From Bradyrhizobium sp. 190 (GTDB taxonomy: Bacteria > Pseudomonadota > Alphaproteobacteria > Rhizobiales > Xanthobacteraceae), in the NCBI RefSeq assembly GCF_023073415.1, contig NZ_JADPJL010000065.1, forward strand, positions 186,001 through 250,000: a stretch of DNA of 64,000 nt, given 5' to 3'. A program made the translations under genes and the position numbers. Positions 42,703 through 51,916 of this stretch are shown here, piece after piece. How positions within the stretch are numbered: position 1 is the stretch's first letter; every line of letters starts with the position of its first letter. The notes below the pieces were generated by a model that ran no database searches, was not told the origin of the DNA, and saw only the letters and a program-made list of their open reading frames with translations.

Positions 42703-43719
42703 ATGAAACGCGTATCTCTGGTTGTTACCCTCGCCTTGGCCGCCGGTCTCTCGGCCCAGGCCGCCTCGGCGCAAACCCTCAAGACAGTCAAGGACCGCGG
42801 CATGCTGTCGTGCGGCGTGAGCCAGGGCCTGCCGGGATTCTCGTCTCCGGACGACAAGGGTAACTGGACCGGGCTCGACGTCGACATCTGCCGCGCGATC
42901 GCGGCCGCCATCTTCAACGACGCCAGCAAGATCAAGTTCGTGCCGCTGTCGGCCAAGGACCGCTTCACCGCGCTGCAGTCGGGCGAAATCGACGTGTTGT
43001 CCCGCAACACCACCTGGACGCTGTCGCGCGATACCTCGCTCGGCGCCAATTTTACTGGCGTGACCTATTACGACGGCCAGGGCTTCATGGTGAAGAAGGC
43101 GCTGAAGGTGAATTCCGCGCTGGAATTGAACAGCGCGTCGGTTTGTGTGCAGCAAGGCACCACGACCGAGCAGAATCTGGCCGACTACTTCAAGGGCAAC
43201 AACATGAAGTACGAGGTGATCGCTTTCGGCACCAATGACGAAACCGTCAAGGCCTATGAGTCCGGACGCTGCGACGTTTTCACCACCGATGTGTCCGGGC
43301 TTTATGCCGATCGTCTGAAGCTTGCGAACCCCGCCGATCATGTCGTGCTTCCGGAAGTAATCTCGAAAGAGCCGCTCGGCCCGATGGTGCGCCATGGCGA
43401 CGACCAGTGGTTCGATATCGTGAAATGGACGCTTTACGGGATGATCACTGCGGAAGAGCTGGGCATTACCCAGAAGAACGTCGACGAGTTGGCGAAATCG
43501 GACAAGCCCGAGATGAAGCGGGTATTCGGCACCGACGGCAATCTCGGCGAACAGCTCGGCCTGACCAAGGATTGGGTGTCGCGGATCGTAAAGTCGGTCG
43601 GCAATTACGGCGAGTCCTTCGAGCGCAACGTCGGCACCGGTTCTAAACTCGGCATTGCCCGTGGCATCAACAACCTCTGGAGCAAGGGCGGCATCCAGTA
43701 CGCACCGCCGATCCGCTAA
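42703..43719 (+). CDS. aapJ: General L-amino-acid ABC transporter substrate-binding protein AapJ
   Basis: A 338-residue periplasmic protein: signal peptide (MKRVSLVVTLALAAGLSAQA to ASAQ), then TLKTVKDRGMLSCGVSQGLP, GLDVDICRAIAAAIF, VLSRNTTWTLSRDTSLGANF. These are typical of the AapJ/BztA group, which is larger than ordinary polar amino-acid binding proteins. It delivers a broad range of L-amino acids to AapQM. GAAAGG precedes the ATG. It heads the aapJQMP operon. Confidence 0.95.
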   Translation: MKRVSLVVTLALAAGLSAQAASAQTLKTVKDRGMLSCGVSQGLPGFSSPDDKGNWTGLDVDICRAIAAAIFNDASKIKFVPLSAKDRFTALQSGEIDVLSRNTTWTLSRDTSLGANFTGVTYYDGQGFMVKKALKVNSALELNSASVCVQQGTTTEQNLADYFKGNNMKYEVIAFGTNDETVKAYESGRCDVFTTDVSGLYADRLKLANPADHVVLPEVISKEPLGPMVRHGDDQWFDIVKWTLYGMITAEELGITQKNVDELAKSDKPEMKRVFGTDGNLGEQLGLTKDWVSRIVKSVGNYGESFERNVGTGSKLGIARGINNLWSKGGIQYAPPIR

Positions 43720-43743
43720 GCGCCAGCGAGAGGGGCTGCGGCG

Positions 43744-44946
43744 ATGGCCATCGAACCCCGAAAACCACCGTCGCTGCTACTTCCCAGGCTGCAGCGGGCG
43801 CTGGGCGGGCGGACGGGCTGGAGCGGTTTCGTGCTTCAGCTCCTGTTCGTCGCAGCCCTCGCCTGGATCTGCTACGAGATCGTCGCCAACGCCCGCGCCA
43901 ATCTGCAAGCGCAGCGGATCACCGCGGGCTTCGGATTCCTCGCCAATACCGCGGGCTTTGACGTCAGCCAGAATCTGATCCCCTATTCGGGGTCCGACAG
44001 CTATACCCGCGTGTTTCTGGTCGGGTTGCTCAACACGCTGCTGGTCTCGGTCATCGGCATCTTCTTTGCGACCCTGATCGGGTTCATCGTCGCGCTCAGC
44101 CGCCTGTCGCCGAACTGGCTGCTGTCGCGGATCGCCGGCGGCTATGTCGAACTGATACGCAATCTGCCGCTGCTGTTTCAGATCCTGTTCTGGTATCTCG
44201 CCGTGCTCGCCGCGCTGCCCAATCCGCGGCAGAGCATTTCGATCTTCGACAGCTTCTTTCTAAGCAACCGCGGCCTGGTCATTCCAAAGCCGATCGGCAC
44301 CCCCGGTTTTGAGCCGTTCGTCGTTGCGCTACTGGTGGCGATCGTTGCTGCGATTGCACTGTCGCGCTACGCGCGCCAGCAACTGTTCCAGAGTGGTAAG
44401 GTCATCAAGGTCTGGCCCTATGTGTTGGGTCTGGTGATCGGCCTGCCATTGATCAGCGCCCTGATCTTTGGTGCTCCGGTTTCGTTTGAAGTTCCCGCGT
44501 TGAAGGGGTTTAACTTCGCCGGCGGCGCGCGCGTCATTCCGGAATTCGTCGCCCTGGTGCTGGCGCTCTCGACCTACACGGCTGCTTTCATCGCCGAGAT
44601 CGTGCGGGCCGGCATTCTGTCCGTCCACAAGGGACAGATGGAGGCTGGCTCCTCGCTCGGGCTGCAGCGCGGTTCGGTGCTGCGGCTGGTCGTGATCCCG
44701 CAGGCGATGCGTGTCATCCTGCCACCGCTCACCAACCAGTACCTCAACCTGACCAAGAATTCCTCGCTGGCAGTGGCGATCGGCTATCCCGACCTCGTCT
44801 CGGTATTTGCCGGCACGACGCTGAGCCAGACCGGGCAGGCGATCGAAATCATCGGCATCACCATGGGCGTCTATCTGCTGATCTCGCTGGTCACGAGCGC
44901 GATCATGAGTTTCTACGGATGGCGTATCAGCCGGAGTATGGGGTGA
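43744..44946 (+). CDS. aapQ: General L-amino-acid ABC transporter permease AapQ
   Basis: The 400-residue permease has the N-terminal long segment of the Aap/Bzt family (QNLIPYSGSDSYTRVFLVGL) and the EAA loop (EAGSSLGLQRGSVLRLVVIP, QAMRVILPPLTNQYLNLTKN) that contacts AapP. About eight membrane helices. The stop overlaps the aapM start (TGATG). Confidence 0.94.
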   Translation: MAIEPRKPPSLLLPRLQRALGGRTGWSGFVLQLLFVAALAWICYEIVANARANLQAQRITAGFGFLANTAGFDVSQNLIPYSGSDSYTRVFLVGLLNTLLVSVIGIFFATLIGFIVALSRLSPNWLLSRIAGGYVELIRNLPLLFQILFWYLAVLAALPNPRQSISIFDSFFLSNRGLVIPKPIGTPGFEPFVVALLVAIVAAIALSRYARQQLFQSGKVIKVWPYVLGLVIGLPLISALIFGAPVSFEVPALKGFNFAGGARVIPEFVALVLALSTYTAAFIAEIVRAGILSVHKGQMEAGSSLGLQRGSVLRLVVIPQAMRVILPPLTNQYLNLTKNSSLAVAIGYPDLVSVFAGTTLSQTGQAIEIIGITMGVYLLISLVTSAIMSFYGWRISRSMG

Positions 44947-46463
44947 TGAGCGAAACCGCACCATCCGTGTTCGTTCGCCAGGAACTCGTCGGCGAGCGGC
45001 CCGCGCCGGTAAAGACCACCGGCCTTGTCGGCTTCCTGCGCACGCGGCTGTTCAATTCGCCGACCAATATCCTGATCACCATCGTCAGCGCGTTGCTGCT
45101 CTGGTTCATCCTCGTGCCCGCGATCAAGTTCACGCTGATCGACGCGGTCTGGACCGGCAAGGATCGCACCGCCTGCCTTCCGAAAGGGCCGGGCGACGTG
45201 GTAGGCGCCTGCTGGCCGTTCATTCAGGCCAAGTTTTCGCAGTTCATCTACGGATTTTATCCCGAGCCGGAGCGCTGGCGGGTCAATCTGGTGTTCGCTC
45301 TTGCCGCGATCCTGCTGATACCACTGCTGATTCCGCGGCTGCCGGGTAAGGCTCCCAACGCCATTCTGTTCTTCCTCGCCTTGCCGGTCGTGGCGTTCTT
45401 TCTGCTGCATGGTGGCGGCCTCAACGGTTTCGGGGTGAGTTGGACCGCGGAGTTACTGTCGAGTCTGACAAGCGGAATCAAGAATGCCGGTGTTGCCGGC
45501 ATCAATGCGAGCCATCCGATCTTTGGACCGTTTCTGTCTCTGCTCGGATGGTTGGGGTTCTCAGTGGGCGTCGTTCTTTCGTATGTCATCTGGCCGCTGA
45601 CGTGGTTGCGTGACCAGATTCAGGCAACGGGCAGTCCGGTGTGGGCCGACCTCGCGGCGACTGCCGTGATCGTATCGGCATTACTGTTCTGGCTGGCTGG
45701 CGGCCTGCGTTCCGGCTGGCGCCCGCTTGTCATCTGCCTTGCGATCTTCGCCGGTATCGGCATCGTTATCGCGGTCATGGGGCTCGACCGTGGCGGATTG
45801 CCGGTGGTCAGCACGCGGTTGTGGGGTGGCTTGCTGGTGACGCTTGTGGTGTCGGTCGTCGGCATCGTCGCGTCGATGCCGGTCGGCATTGCGCTCGCGC
45901 TCGGCCGGCGTTCGTCGATTCCGCTGATCCGGATTTTCTCGATCGCCTTCATCGAGTTCTGGCGCGGCGTTCCGCTGATCACGGTGTTGTTCTTCGCAAC
46001 CTACATGTTGCCGCTGTTCGTTCCGGCGGGTTTTACCATCGACGGGCTGATGCGGGCGCTGATCGGGATCGCGCTGTTTGCCGGCGCCTACCAGGCCGAA
46101 ACCATCCGCGGCGGCCTGGCGGCGATCCCGCGCGGGCAGGGTGAGGCGGCGAGCGCACTCGGCCTCTCCTGGGCCAAGACCATGGCGCTGATCGTGATGC
46201 CGCAGGCGCTGCGTCACGTCATTCCCGGCCTCGTCAACAGCTTCATCGCGCTGTTCAAGGATACCTCGCTGGTTTCGATCGTCGCGCTGTTCGATTTGCT
46301 GGGGCAGCTCCGGGCCTCCTTCAGCGATCCAAACTGGTCCACGCCGACGACGCTGTTCACCGGCTTTGCCTTCACCGGAATCATCTATTTCGCCTTCTGC
46401 TTCGGGATGTCGCGTTACTCGCTGTTCGTCGAGAACAGGCTGAACGCGCATCGGCGCAACTGA
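44946..46463 (+). CDS. aapM: General L-amino-acid ABC transporter permease AapM (long form)
   Basis: A 505-residue permease with the Aap features (LVFALAAILLIPLLIPRLPG, PNAILFFLALPVVAFFLLHG) and the EAA loop (EAASALGLSWAKTMALIVMP, QALRHVIPGLVNSFIALFKD). It is about 110-120 residues longer than the Rhizobium leguminosarum AapM as I recall it. The extra part lies between about residues 155 and 285 and adds membrane segments before VVSTRLWGGLLVTLVVSVVG. The permease core appears intact. It overlaps aapQ by one base. Confidence 0.92.
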   Translation: MSETAPSVFVRQELVGERPAPVKTTGLVGFLRTRLFNSPTNILITIVSALLLWFILVPAIKFTLIDAVWTGKDRTACLPKGPGDVVGACWPFIQAKFSQFIYGFYPEPERWRVNLVFALAAILLIPLLIPRLPGKAPNAILFFLALPVVAFFLLHGGGLNGFGVSWTAELLSSLTSGIKNAGVAGINASHPIFGPFLSLLGWLGFSVGVVLSYVIWPLTWLRDQIQATGSPVWADLAATAVIVSALLFWLAGGLRSGWRPLVICLAIFAGIGIVIAVMGLDRGGLPVVSTRLWGGLLVTLVVSVVGIVASMPVGIALALGRRSSIPLIRIFSIAFIEFWRGVPLITVLFFATYMLPLFVPAGFTIDGLMRALIGIALFAGAYQAETIRGGLAAIPRGQGEAASALGLSWAKTMALIVMPQALRHVIPGLVNSFIALFKDTSLVSIVALFDLLGQLRASFSDPNWSTPTTLFTGFAFTGIIYFAFCFGMSRYSLFVENRLNAHRRN

Positions 46464-46473
46464 GTATAGGACC

Positions 46474-47217
46474 ATGACCACAAACCCGATCGTCGGCATC
46501 AACACCCTCAACAAGTGGTACGGGGACTTTCACGTGCTGCGCGACATCAACCTCGATGTCGCCAAGGGCGAGCGCATCGTGATCTGCGGTCCGTCGGGCT
46601 CGGGCAAGTCGACGCTGATCCGCTGCATCAATGCGCTGGAGGAATTCCAGGAAGGCAACATCGTCGTCGATGGCATTGAACTCGGGCCGAACCTTCGGAA
46701 GGTGGACGAGGTCCGGCGCGAAGTCGGCATGGTGTTCCAGAGCTTCAACCTGTTTCCGCATCTGACCGTGCTGGAGAACTGCACGCTGGCGCCGATCTGG
46801 GTGCGCAATATCCCCAAAAAAGACGCCGAGGCGGCCGCGATGAAATATCTGGAGCGGGTCAAGATCCCGCATCAGGCCAACAAATATCCGGGCCAGATGT
46901 CGGGCGGTCAGCAGCAGCGCGTCGCGATCGCCCGCGCGCTGACGATGAATCCCAAGGTGATGTTGTTCGACGAGCCGACCTCGGCGCTGGATCCCGAAAT
47001 GGTCAAGGAAGTGCTCGACACCATGGTCGATCTCGCCAGGGAAGGCATGACCATGCTGGTCGTCACCCACGAAATGGGATTTGCCCGCGAAGTCGCCAAT
47101 CGCGTCGTCTTCATGGATGCCGGCCAGGTGATCGAGTCAAACACGCCGCAGGAATTCTTCGCCAATCCGCAGCACGCCCGGACGAAGCTGTTTTTGAGCC
47201 AGATCCTGCGGCACTGA
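46474..47217 (+). CDS. aapP: General L-amino-acid ABC transporter ATP-binding protein AapP
   Basis: A 247-residue ATPase: Walker A GPSGSGKST (39-47), Q-loop VFQSFNLFPHLTVLENC, signature MSGGQQQRVAIARAL, Walker B VMLFDEPTSALDPE, and H-loop VTHEMGFAREV. It powers amino-acid uptake through AapQM. The gene ends eight bases before a palindromic repeat at 47225-47313 that may stabilise or terminate the transcript. Confidence 0.96.
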   Translation: MTTNPIVGINTLNKWYGDFHVLRDINLDVAKGERIVICGPSGSGKSTLIRCINALEEFQEGNIVVDGIELGPNLRKVDEVRREVGMVFQSFNLFPHLTVLENCTLAPIWVRNIPKKDAEAAAMKYLERVKIPHQANKYPGQMSGGQQQRVAIARALTMNPKVMLFDEPTSALDPEMVKEVLDTMVDLAREGMTMLVVTHEMGFAREVANRVVFMDAGQVIESNTPQEFFANPQHARTKLFLSQILRH

Positions 47218-47224
47218 TGGAGCC

Positions 47225-47313
47225 GTAGGGTGGGCAAAGCGCAGCGTGCCCACCAGCGGTGTCGCGGTTGATAGATGGTGGGCACGGCGCAAGGGCGCCT
47301 TTGCCCACCCTAC
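47225..47313. repeat. 89-bp palindromic dispersed repeat, copy 2 (inverted relative to copy 1)
   Basis: Starts GTAGGGTGGGCAAAGCGCAG and ends CCTTTGCCCACCCTAC. The reverse complement matches the copy at 6334-6421 along both arms, while the central loop differs. It fills the gap between the convergent aapP and cysteine synthase genes. Confidence 0.88.
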
Positions 47314-47321
47314 AAAATTCG

Positions 47322-48362
47322 TCACACCTTCTCGAACGGCACGTCGATCTCGGTGCGCTTTTCCAGCCATGCCGGTACCGGCAGGTTCTTCGAGCGCATG
47401 AACTCCGGATTGAACAGTTTTGACTGATAGCGGTTGCCGGAGTCGGCGAGGATGGTGACGATGGTCTTGCCGGGCCCGAGCTGCTTCGCAAGCCGGATCG
47501 CGCCGGCGACATTGATGCCGGTCGAGCCGCCAAGGCACAGGCCTTCATGCTCGAGCAGGTCATAGATCACGTTCACGGCTTCCTCGTCCGAAATCAGGAA
47601 CGCGTCGTCGACAACAGCGGTCTCGATGACGGGCGTGACGCGGCCGAGCCCGATGCCTTCTGTGATCGAGTCGCCCGGCGTCGATTTGGCGGTGCCGTGC
47701 TTGAACAGCTCGTACATCGCGAAGCCATGCGGATCAGCGCAGGCGGTGACGACGCCGCTGCTTTTTTCCTTCAGATAGCGGCTGGTGCCGGCGAGCGTGC
47801 CGCCGGTGCCGACCGAACAGATAAAGCCGTCGATCTTGCTGCCGGTCTGCTCCCAGATCTCCGGTCCGGTAGACTCGTAATGCGCCTTGGCGTTGTCGAG
47901 ATTGTTCCACTGGTCGGCGAACAGCACGCCGTTCGGTTCGGTCTTGCGAAGCTGGGCGGCAAGCCGCCGCCCGACGTGCTGGTAGTTGTTAGGATTGGCG
48001 TAGGGCAGCTGCGGTACTTCGATCAGCTCGGCGCCGCACAGCCGCAGCATGTCCTTCTTTTCCTGGCTCTGCGTTTCCGGGATCAGGATCAGCGTGCGAT
48101 AACCGCGCGCGCTGGCGACGACGGCGAGACCGATGCCGGTATTGCCCGCGGTCGATTCCACCACCAGCCCGCCCGGCTTGAGCTCGCCGCGCTTCTCGGC
48201 CTCCAGGATCATCCATTTGCCAGCGCGGTCTTTCACCGACTGACCCGGGTTCATGAATTCGGCCTTGCCGAGAATGGTGCAGCCGGTCAGCTCAGAAGCG
48301 CGCTTGAGTTTGATGAGCGGCGTGTTGCCGATCGCTTCGATGACGTCTTTGTTGAAGGCCAT
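47322..48362 (-). CDS. cysK: Cysteine synthase A (PLP-dependent)
   Basis: A 346-residue fold-type II PLP enzyme: IGNTPLIKLKRASELTG, the PLP lysine K44 in NPGQSVKDRAG, the substrate loop STAGNTG (70-76), and the phosphate loop GTGGTLAGTSRYL. It makes cysteine from O-acetylserine and sulfide. The C-terminal extension (FNPEFMRSKNLPVPAWLEKR) is typical of the longer alphaproteobacterial CysK2-like enzymes, some of which may act as cystathionine beta-synthases. Near metC and the amino-acid permease it fits sulfur amino-acid metabolism. Confidence 0.88.
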   Translation of the reverse strand: MAFNKDVIEAIGNTPLIKLKRASELTGCTILGKAEFMNPGQSVKDRAGKWMILEAEKRGELKPGGLVVESTAGNTGIGLAVVASARGYRTLILIPETQSQEKKDMLRLCGAELIEVPQLPYANPNNYQHVGRRLAAQLRKTEPNGVLFADQWNNLDNAKAHYESTGPEIWEQTGSKIDGFICSVGTGGTLAGTSRYLKEKSSGVVTACADPHGFAMYELFKHGTAKSTPGDSITEGIGLGRVTPVIETAVVDDAFLISDEEAVNVIYDLLEHEGLCLGGSTGINVAGAIRLAKQLGPGKTIVTILADSGNRYQSKLFNPEFMRSKNLPVPAWLEKRTEIDVPFEKV

Positions 48363-48451
48363 GTTTTGAAATTGCCGGTTTGTTTGCCTAATCGTTGAGC
48401 GACCCTAAAGGACCGCCGCAGGGCATACAAGCCAGCGCTGAAACAGGGCTG

Positions 48452-49681
48452 TCAGCCCGATTTCGCAAACACCACCTGACGCACGTCGATATTGCCGGAC
48501 AGGAACCCCGCCTCGCAATATGCGAGGTAATACTCCCACAGCCGCCGGAAACGGTCGTCGAAGCCCGACGGCGTCAGATTGGGCCAGGCCGCGCGGAAAT
48601 TGCTTCGCCAGATCGCAAGCGTCCTGGCATAATCTTGCCCGAAAATGCGTTCGCGGATGACGGGAACGCCGAAGCGTTCGCCGAGCGTTTTCAGGACCTG
48701 CGGCGAGGGCAGCATGCCGCCCGGAAAGACGTAGCGCTGGATGAAATCGACTTCGCGGCGATAGGTCTGGAACAGGCTGTCCTGGATGGTGATGGCCTGT
48801 ATGCCGGCCAGCCCGCCGGGCAGCAGGCGGTCGCGCAACTGTGAAAAATAGTTCGGCCAGAATTGCTCGCCGACCGCCTCGATCATCTCGATCGAGGCGA
48901 TCCGGTCATAGCGGTCGCGCTCGTCGCGATAGTCCTGCAGCCTGATCTCGACCTTGTCGCCGAGACCGGCATTGTGAATGCGCGCCTGCGCGAAATCGCG
49001 CTGCTCCTTGCTGATGGTGAGGCCGACGACTTTGGCGCCGAACGTCTTGGCGGCGTATTCGGCAAAGCCGCCCCATCCGCAGCCGATCTCCAGAAGCTTC
49101 TGGCCCGGCCGCAGATCGATGGCCTCGGCAAGCCGGCGATATTTGTTGTGCTGAGCGGCGGTCAGGTCTGCCGTGTCGTCCTCGAACAGCGCCGATGAAT
49201 AGGTCATGCTGGGATCGAGCCACGCCGAATAGAACGCGTTGCCGATGTCGTAATGCGCATAGATGTTGCGGCGGGCCTGCCGCCGCGTATTGCGGTTGAG
49301 CCAGTGCCGGACGACCTGGAACGTGCGCGTCAGCGGTGTGCCGATCAGCATCTTCTGCATCCAGTCCTGATTGACGCAGAACAGATAGAGGAATTGCGTG
49401 AGGTCGGGCGTGTCCCATTCGCCGCGCAAATAGGCTTCCGCGATGCCGATGTCGCCGCCGCGCAGCAGCCGCGAGGCGAAGCCATAATCGTAAATCTTCA
49501 TGGCAGCGGCGGGGCCTGGCGCATTGCCGCCCAGCCGCACAACGCGGCCGTCGGCCAGCGTCACGTCGAGCGTGCCATGTTGCAGCTTTGAACCAAAGCC
49601 CAGCGCCAGCCGGACCAGGCGGGGCAATTCCGGAAACGTCGCGTCTACGGTTTCCGATGTGACCGAAATCAACTCGGACAT
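48452..49681 (-). CDS. Cyclopropane-fatty-acyl-phospholipid synthase family methyltransferase
   Basis: A 409-residue CFA-synthase-like protein: NIYAHYDIGNAFYSAWLDPS, MTYSSALFEDD, SAM-binding LEIGCGWGG (197-205), and YDRIASIEMIEAVGEQFWPN. It transfers methyl or methylene from SAM to unsaturated acyl chains of membrane lipids. It stands third in an operon after an FAD oxidoreductase and a DUF1365 gene, the arrangement seen around enzymes that make methyl-branched or furan fatty acids. It may thus do more than cyclopropanation. Confidence 0.9.
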   Translation of the reverse strand: MSELISVTSETVDATFPELPRLVRLALGFGSKLQHGTLDVTLADGRVVRLGGNAPGPAAAMKIYDYGFASRLLRGGDIGIAEAYLRGEWDTPDLTQFLYLFCVNQDWMQKMLIGTPLTRTFQVVRHWLNRNTRRQARRNIYAHYDIGNAFYSAWLDPSMTYSSALFEDDTADLTAAQHNKYRRLAEAIDLRPGQKLLEIGCGWGGFAEYAAKTFGAKVVGLTISKEQRDFAQARIHNAGLGDKVEIRLQDYRDERDRYDRIASIEMIEAVGEQFWPNYFSQLRDRLLPGGLAGIQAITIQDSLFQTYRREVDFIQRYVFPGGMLPSPQVLKTLGERFGVPVIRERIFGQDYARTLAIWRSNFRAAWPNLTPSGFDDRFRRLWEYYLAYCEAGFLSGNIDVRQVVFAKSG

Positions 49682-49736
49682 GGGCGATCCATCGAATTGC
49701 GGCTACCCGGACTTCGCATGGCCGATCGACCCTGCT

Positions 49737-50600
49737 TCAATCCTTGGCACGGGTGGACAACGCCGGCGAAGTATAATCGTTGCCTTTCCCAGTCGCCAAG
49801 CCGGTATTGAGGGCTGCGTCCCTCCGCGGCACCAGGCGAGCGCCCTTGAGCCAGAGCCGCAGTGCCTCCCAGTGGATCGCCGCCATGATCTTCATGGTGA
49901 CCAGCGGGAGGGCGAAGAACGCGCGCAGCAACTCCCTGGTGTTGAGCGCGCGATGGCTGCCATTGAAAGTTGCAGCGAGCAGAGGGCCTTCGCGGTCGGT
50001 TTCCAGAATTCGCAACTGGACGCGCTCGCCTGGCGGCAGCACGCGAAAATGGTAGCGCATCGCCATCCCGATGAAGGGCGAGACGTAGAACAGCTTGTCC
50101 TGCTGCTGCCGCACGCCGGCGTCGCTGATTTCGCTCGATGTCACCGGCAGGACGTAAGGATGGATGTCGCCAAAGGTGTTGCGCACTTCATAAATCAGCA
50201 GTGCCAGCTCTCCATCAGCGCGATAGCAGAAATAGACGGAGAGCGGATTGAAGGTGTAGCCGAGCAGGCGGGGGTAACACAGCAGCAGCACCCGCCCGCC
50301 CGTGAGGTCGATGCCGCGCTCGGCCGCGCAACGTTGCGCGTAGGCGCGCAGGGATGATCCGTCCCGCCTGCCATGGTCGGTCTCGTGGAAGCTGTAGAGC
50401 GCCGCCCGGTTGACGCCGAACAGCGGCGATTGCCGGTCCGCGTCCGCCAGCCGGTCGAGATCGATCAAGAGGCTCATCACGCGATAGCTGAAGCGATGGC
50501 CCATCGGCTTCAGCCGCGCATGCATGACGCGGCCGACGTAAAGCGCCGCGGCGCCGGCGGGAGCGCCAGGTCGTTTTGATCCTGCCGGGGTTGCGCGCAT
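49737..50600 (-). CDS. DUF1365 family protein
   Basis: A 287-residue protein with the DUF1365 core: LYVGRVMHARLKPMGHRFSY, LLCYPRLLGYTFNPLSVYFC, KLFYVSPFIGMAMRYHFRVL. Its function is unknown, but it consistently accompanies FAD oxidoreductases and CFA-type methyltransferases, so a role in lipid modification is likely. It starts two bases after the FAD gene stop. The ATG at 50598-50600 fits; the upstream extension overlaps the FAD gene and is rejected. Confidence 0.85.
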   Translation of the reverse strand: MRATPAGSKRPGAPAGAAALYVGRVMHARLKPMGHRFSYRVMSLLIDLDRLADADRQSPLFGVNRAALYSFHETDHGRRDGSSLRAYAQRCAAERGIDLTGGRVLLLCYPRLLGYTFNPLSVYFCYRADGELALLIYEVRNTFGDIHPYVLPVTSSEISDAGVRQQQDKLFYVSPFIGMAMRYHFRVLPPGERVQLRILETDREGPLLAATFNGSHRALNTRELLRAFFALPLVTMKIMAAIHWEALRLWLKGARLVPRRDAALNTGLATGKGNDYTSPALSTRAKD

Positions 50601-50602
50601 GG

Positions 50603-51916
50603 CTACTCCGCGGCTTCCGCCAGTTCGGTCGGCGCTTGGCGCCATGGCGCCACCGCGCCGAGCGCCTCGGCGACCGCAAGGCCGGATCGCAATCCGTCCT
50701 CGTGGAATCCGTATCCGGTCCATGCGCCGCAGAACCAGGTATGTCGCCGGCCCTGAATTTCGGGCAGGCGCTTCTGGGCGGCAAAGGCGGCGGCATTATA
50801 TTGCGGATGCTCGCACAGGTACTTGCCGAAGGTCAGCGTGGGATCGGGCGCGACCGGTGGGTTGAGGCTGACGAACAACGGCTTGTCGTCGTCGATGCCC
50901 TGCAGCTCGTTCATCCAGTAGGTCACGGACACATCGTTTTCGACGCTTGCCTGGCGCGGCCAGCGCAGGAAATTCCATGAAGCCCAGGCGCGCCGGCGCT
51001 TCGGCATCAGCGCGGGATCGCGGTGCAGATAGATCGTGTTGGGGGAATAGCCGATCGCGCCCAGTATGGCGCGCTCGCGGTCGTCAGCATCCGACAGCAT
51101 TGCCAGTGCCTGGTCGCTGTGGGACGCAATCACGACATGATCGTAGGTGTTGGTCTTGCCGTGGCTGTCGTGGACGACGACGCCATGCGCGGCGCGCTCG
51201 ATTGCGGTGACGGCGCAGCCAGGCTTGATCCGGTCGCGGAATGAAGCGGTGAGTTTTTCGACATAGTGCTGGCTGCCGCCTTTCACGGTGCGCCACACCG
51301 GGCGGTCATATTGCAGCAGACGATGGTTGGCGAAGAAGGCGACGAAATTCTCGGCCGGAAAATCCAGCATCTCGCTCGATGGCGCCGACCAGATCGCCGC
51401 GCCCATCGGCACCAGATAATCGGTCAACAGCCGCGGCGCGAAGTGGCGCGTGCGGAAGTATTCGCCGAGCGTCAGCCCGGCTAGTTTTCCGGCCGCGTAA
51501 TCCTCGGTGCTCTGCTGGTTGAAGGTGAGGATGTCGCGCAGCATCCAGAGGTAGGAGGGCGACAACAGGTTGCTGGCTTGCGCGAACAATCCGCGTGCGG
51601 TCTCGAACCAGTTGTTGCCGCCGCCTTTCCACTCGAAGCGGCCGGTGTCCGCCGTCACCGCAAAGCTCATGCTGCTTTCGACGGTCTCGACACCGAGATG
51701 GGCGAACAGCGCGGTCAGGTCCGGATAGTTCAGTTCGTTGTAGACGATGAAGCCGATGTCGACCGCAAGCCGCACGCCGTCATAGTCGATGCTGACGGTA
51801 TGGCTGTGGCCGCCGGGCCTGAGTTCGCGGTCGTAGACGGTGACCGGATAATGATTCGACAAGGTCCAGGCGGCGGCATTGCCGCTGATTCCCGTCCCGA
51901 CCACCGCGACCCGCAT
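50603..51916 (-). CDS. FAD-dependent oxidoreductase (amine-oxidase-like flavoprotein)
   Basis: A 437-residue flavoprotein: N-terminal Rossmann dinucleotide motif VVGTGISGNAAAWTLS (4-19), VYDRELRPGGHSHTVSID, a substrate domain, and the closing FAD motif WFCGAWTGYGFHEDGLRSGL. It resembles NAD/FAD-binding desaturase/oxidase proteins that work with CFA-type methyltransferases on fatty acyl chains. It is first of the three-gene operon; its promoter must lie in 51917-52320. The substrate is inferred from context. Confidence 0.88.
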   Translation of the reverse strand: MRVAVVGTGISGNAAAWTLSNHYPVTVYDRELRPGGHSHTVSIDYDGVRLAVDIGFIVYNELNYPDLTALFAHLGVETVESSMSFAVTADTGRFEWKGGGNNWFETARGLFAQASNLLSPSYLWMLRDILTFNQQSTEDYAAGKLAGLTLGEYFRTRHFAPRLLTDYLVPMGAAIWSAPSSEMLDFPAENFVAFFANHRLLQYDRPVWRTVKGGSQHYVEKLTASFRDRIKPGCAVTAIERAAHGVVVHDSHGKTNTYDHVVIASHSDQALAMLSDADDRERAILGAIGYSPNTIYLHRDPALMPKRRRAWASWNFLRWPRQASVENDVSVTYWMNELQGIDDDKPLFVSLNPPVAPDPTLTFGKYLCEHPQYNAAAFAAQKRLPEIQGRRHTWFCGAWTGYGFHEDGLRSGLAVAEALGAVAPWRQAPTELAEAAE

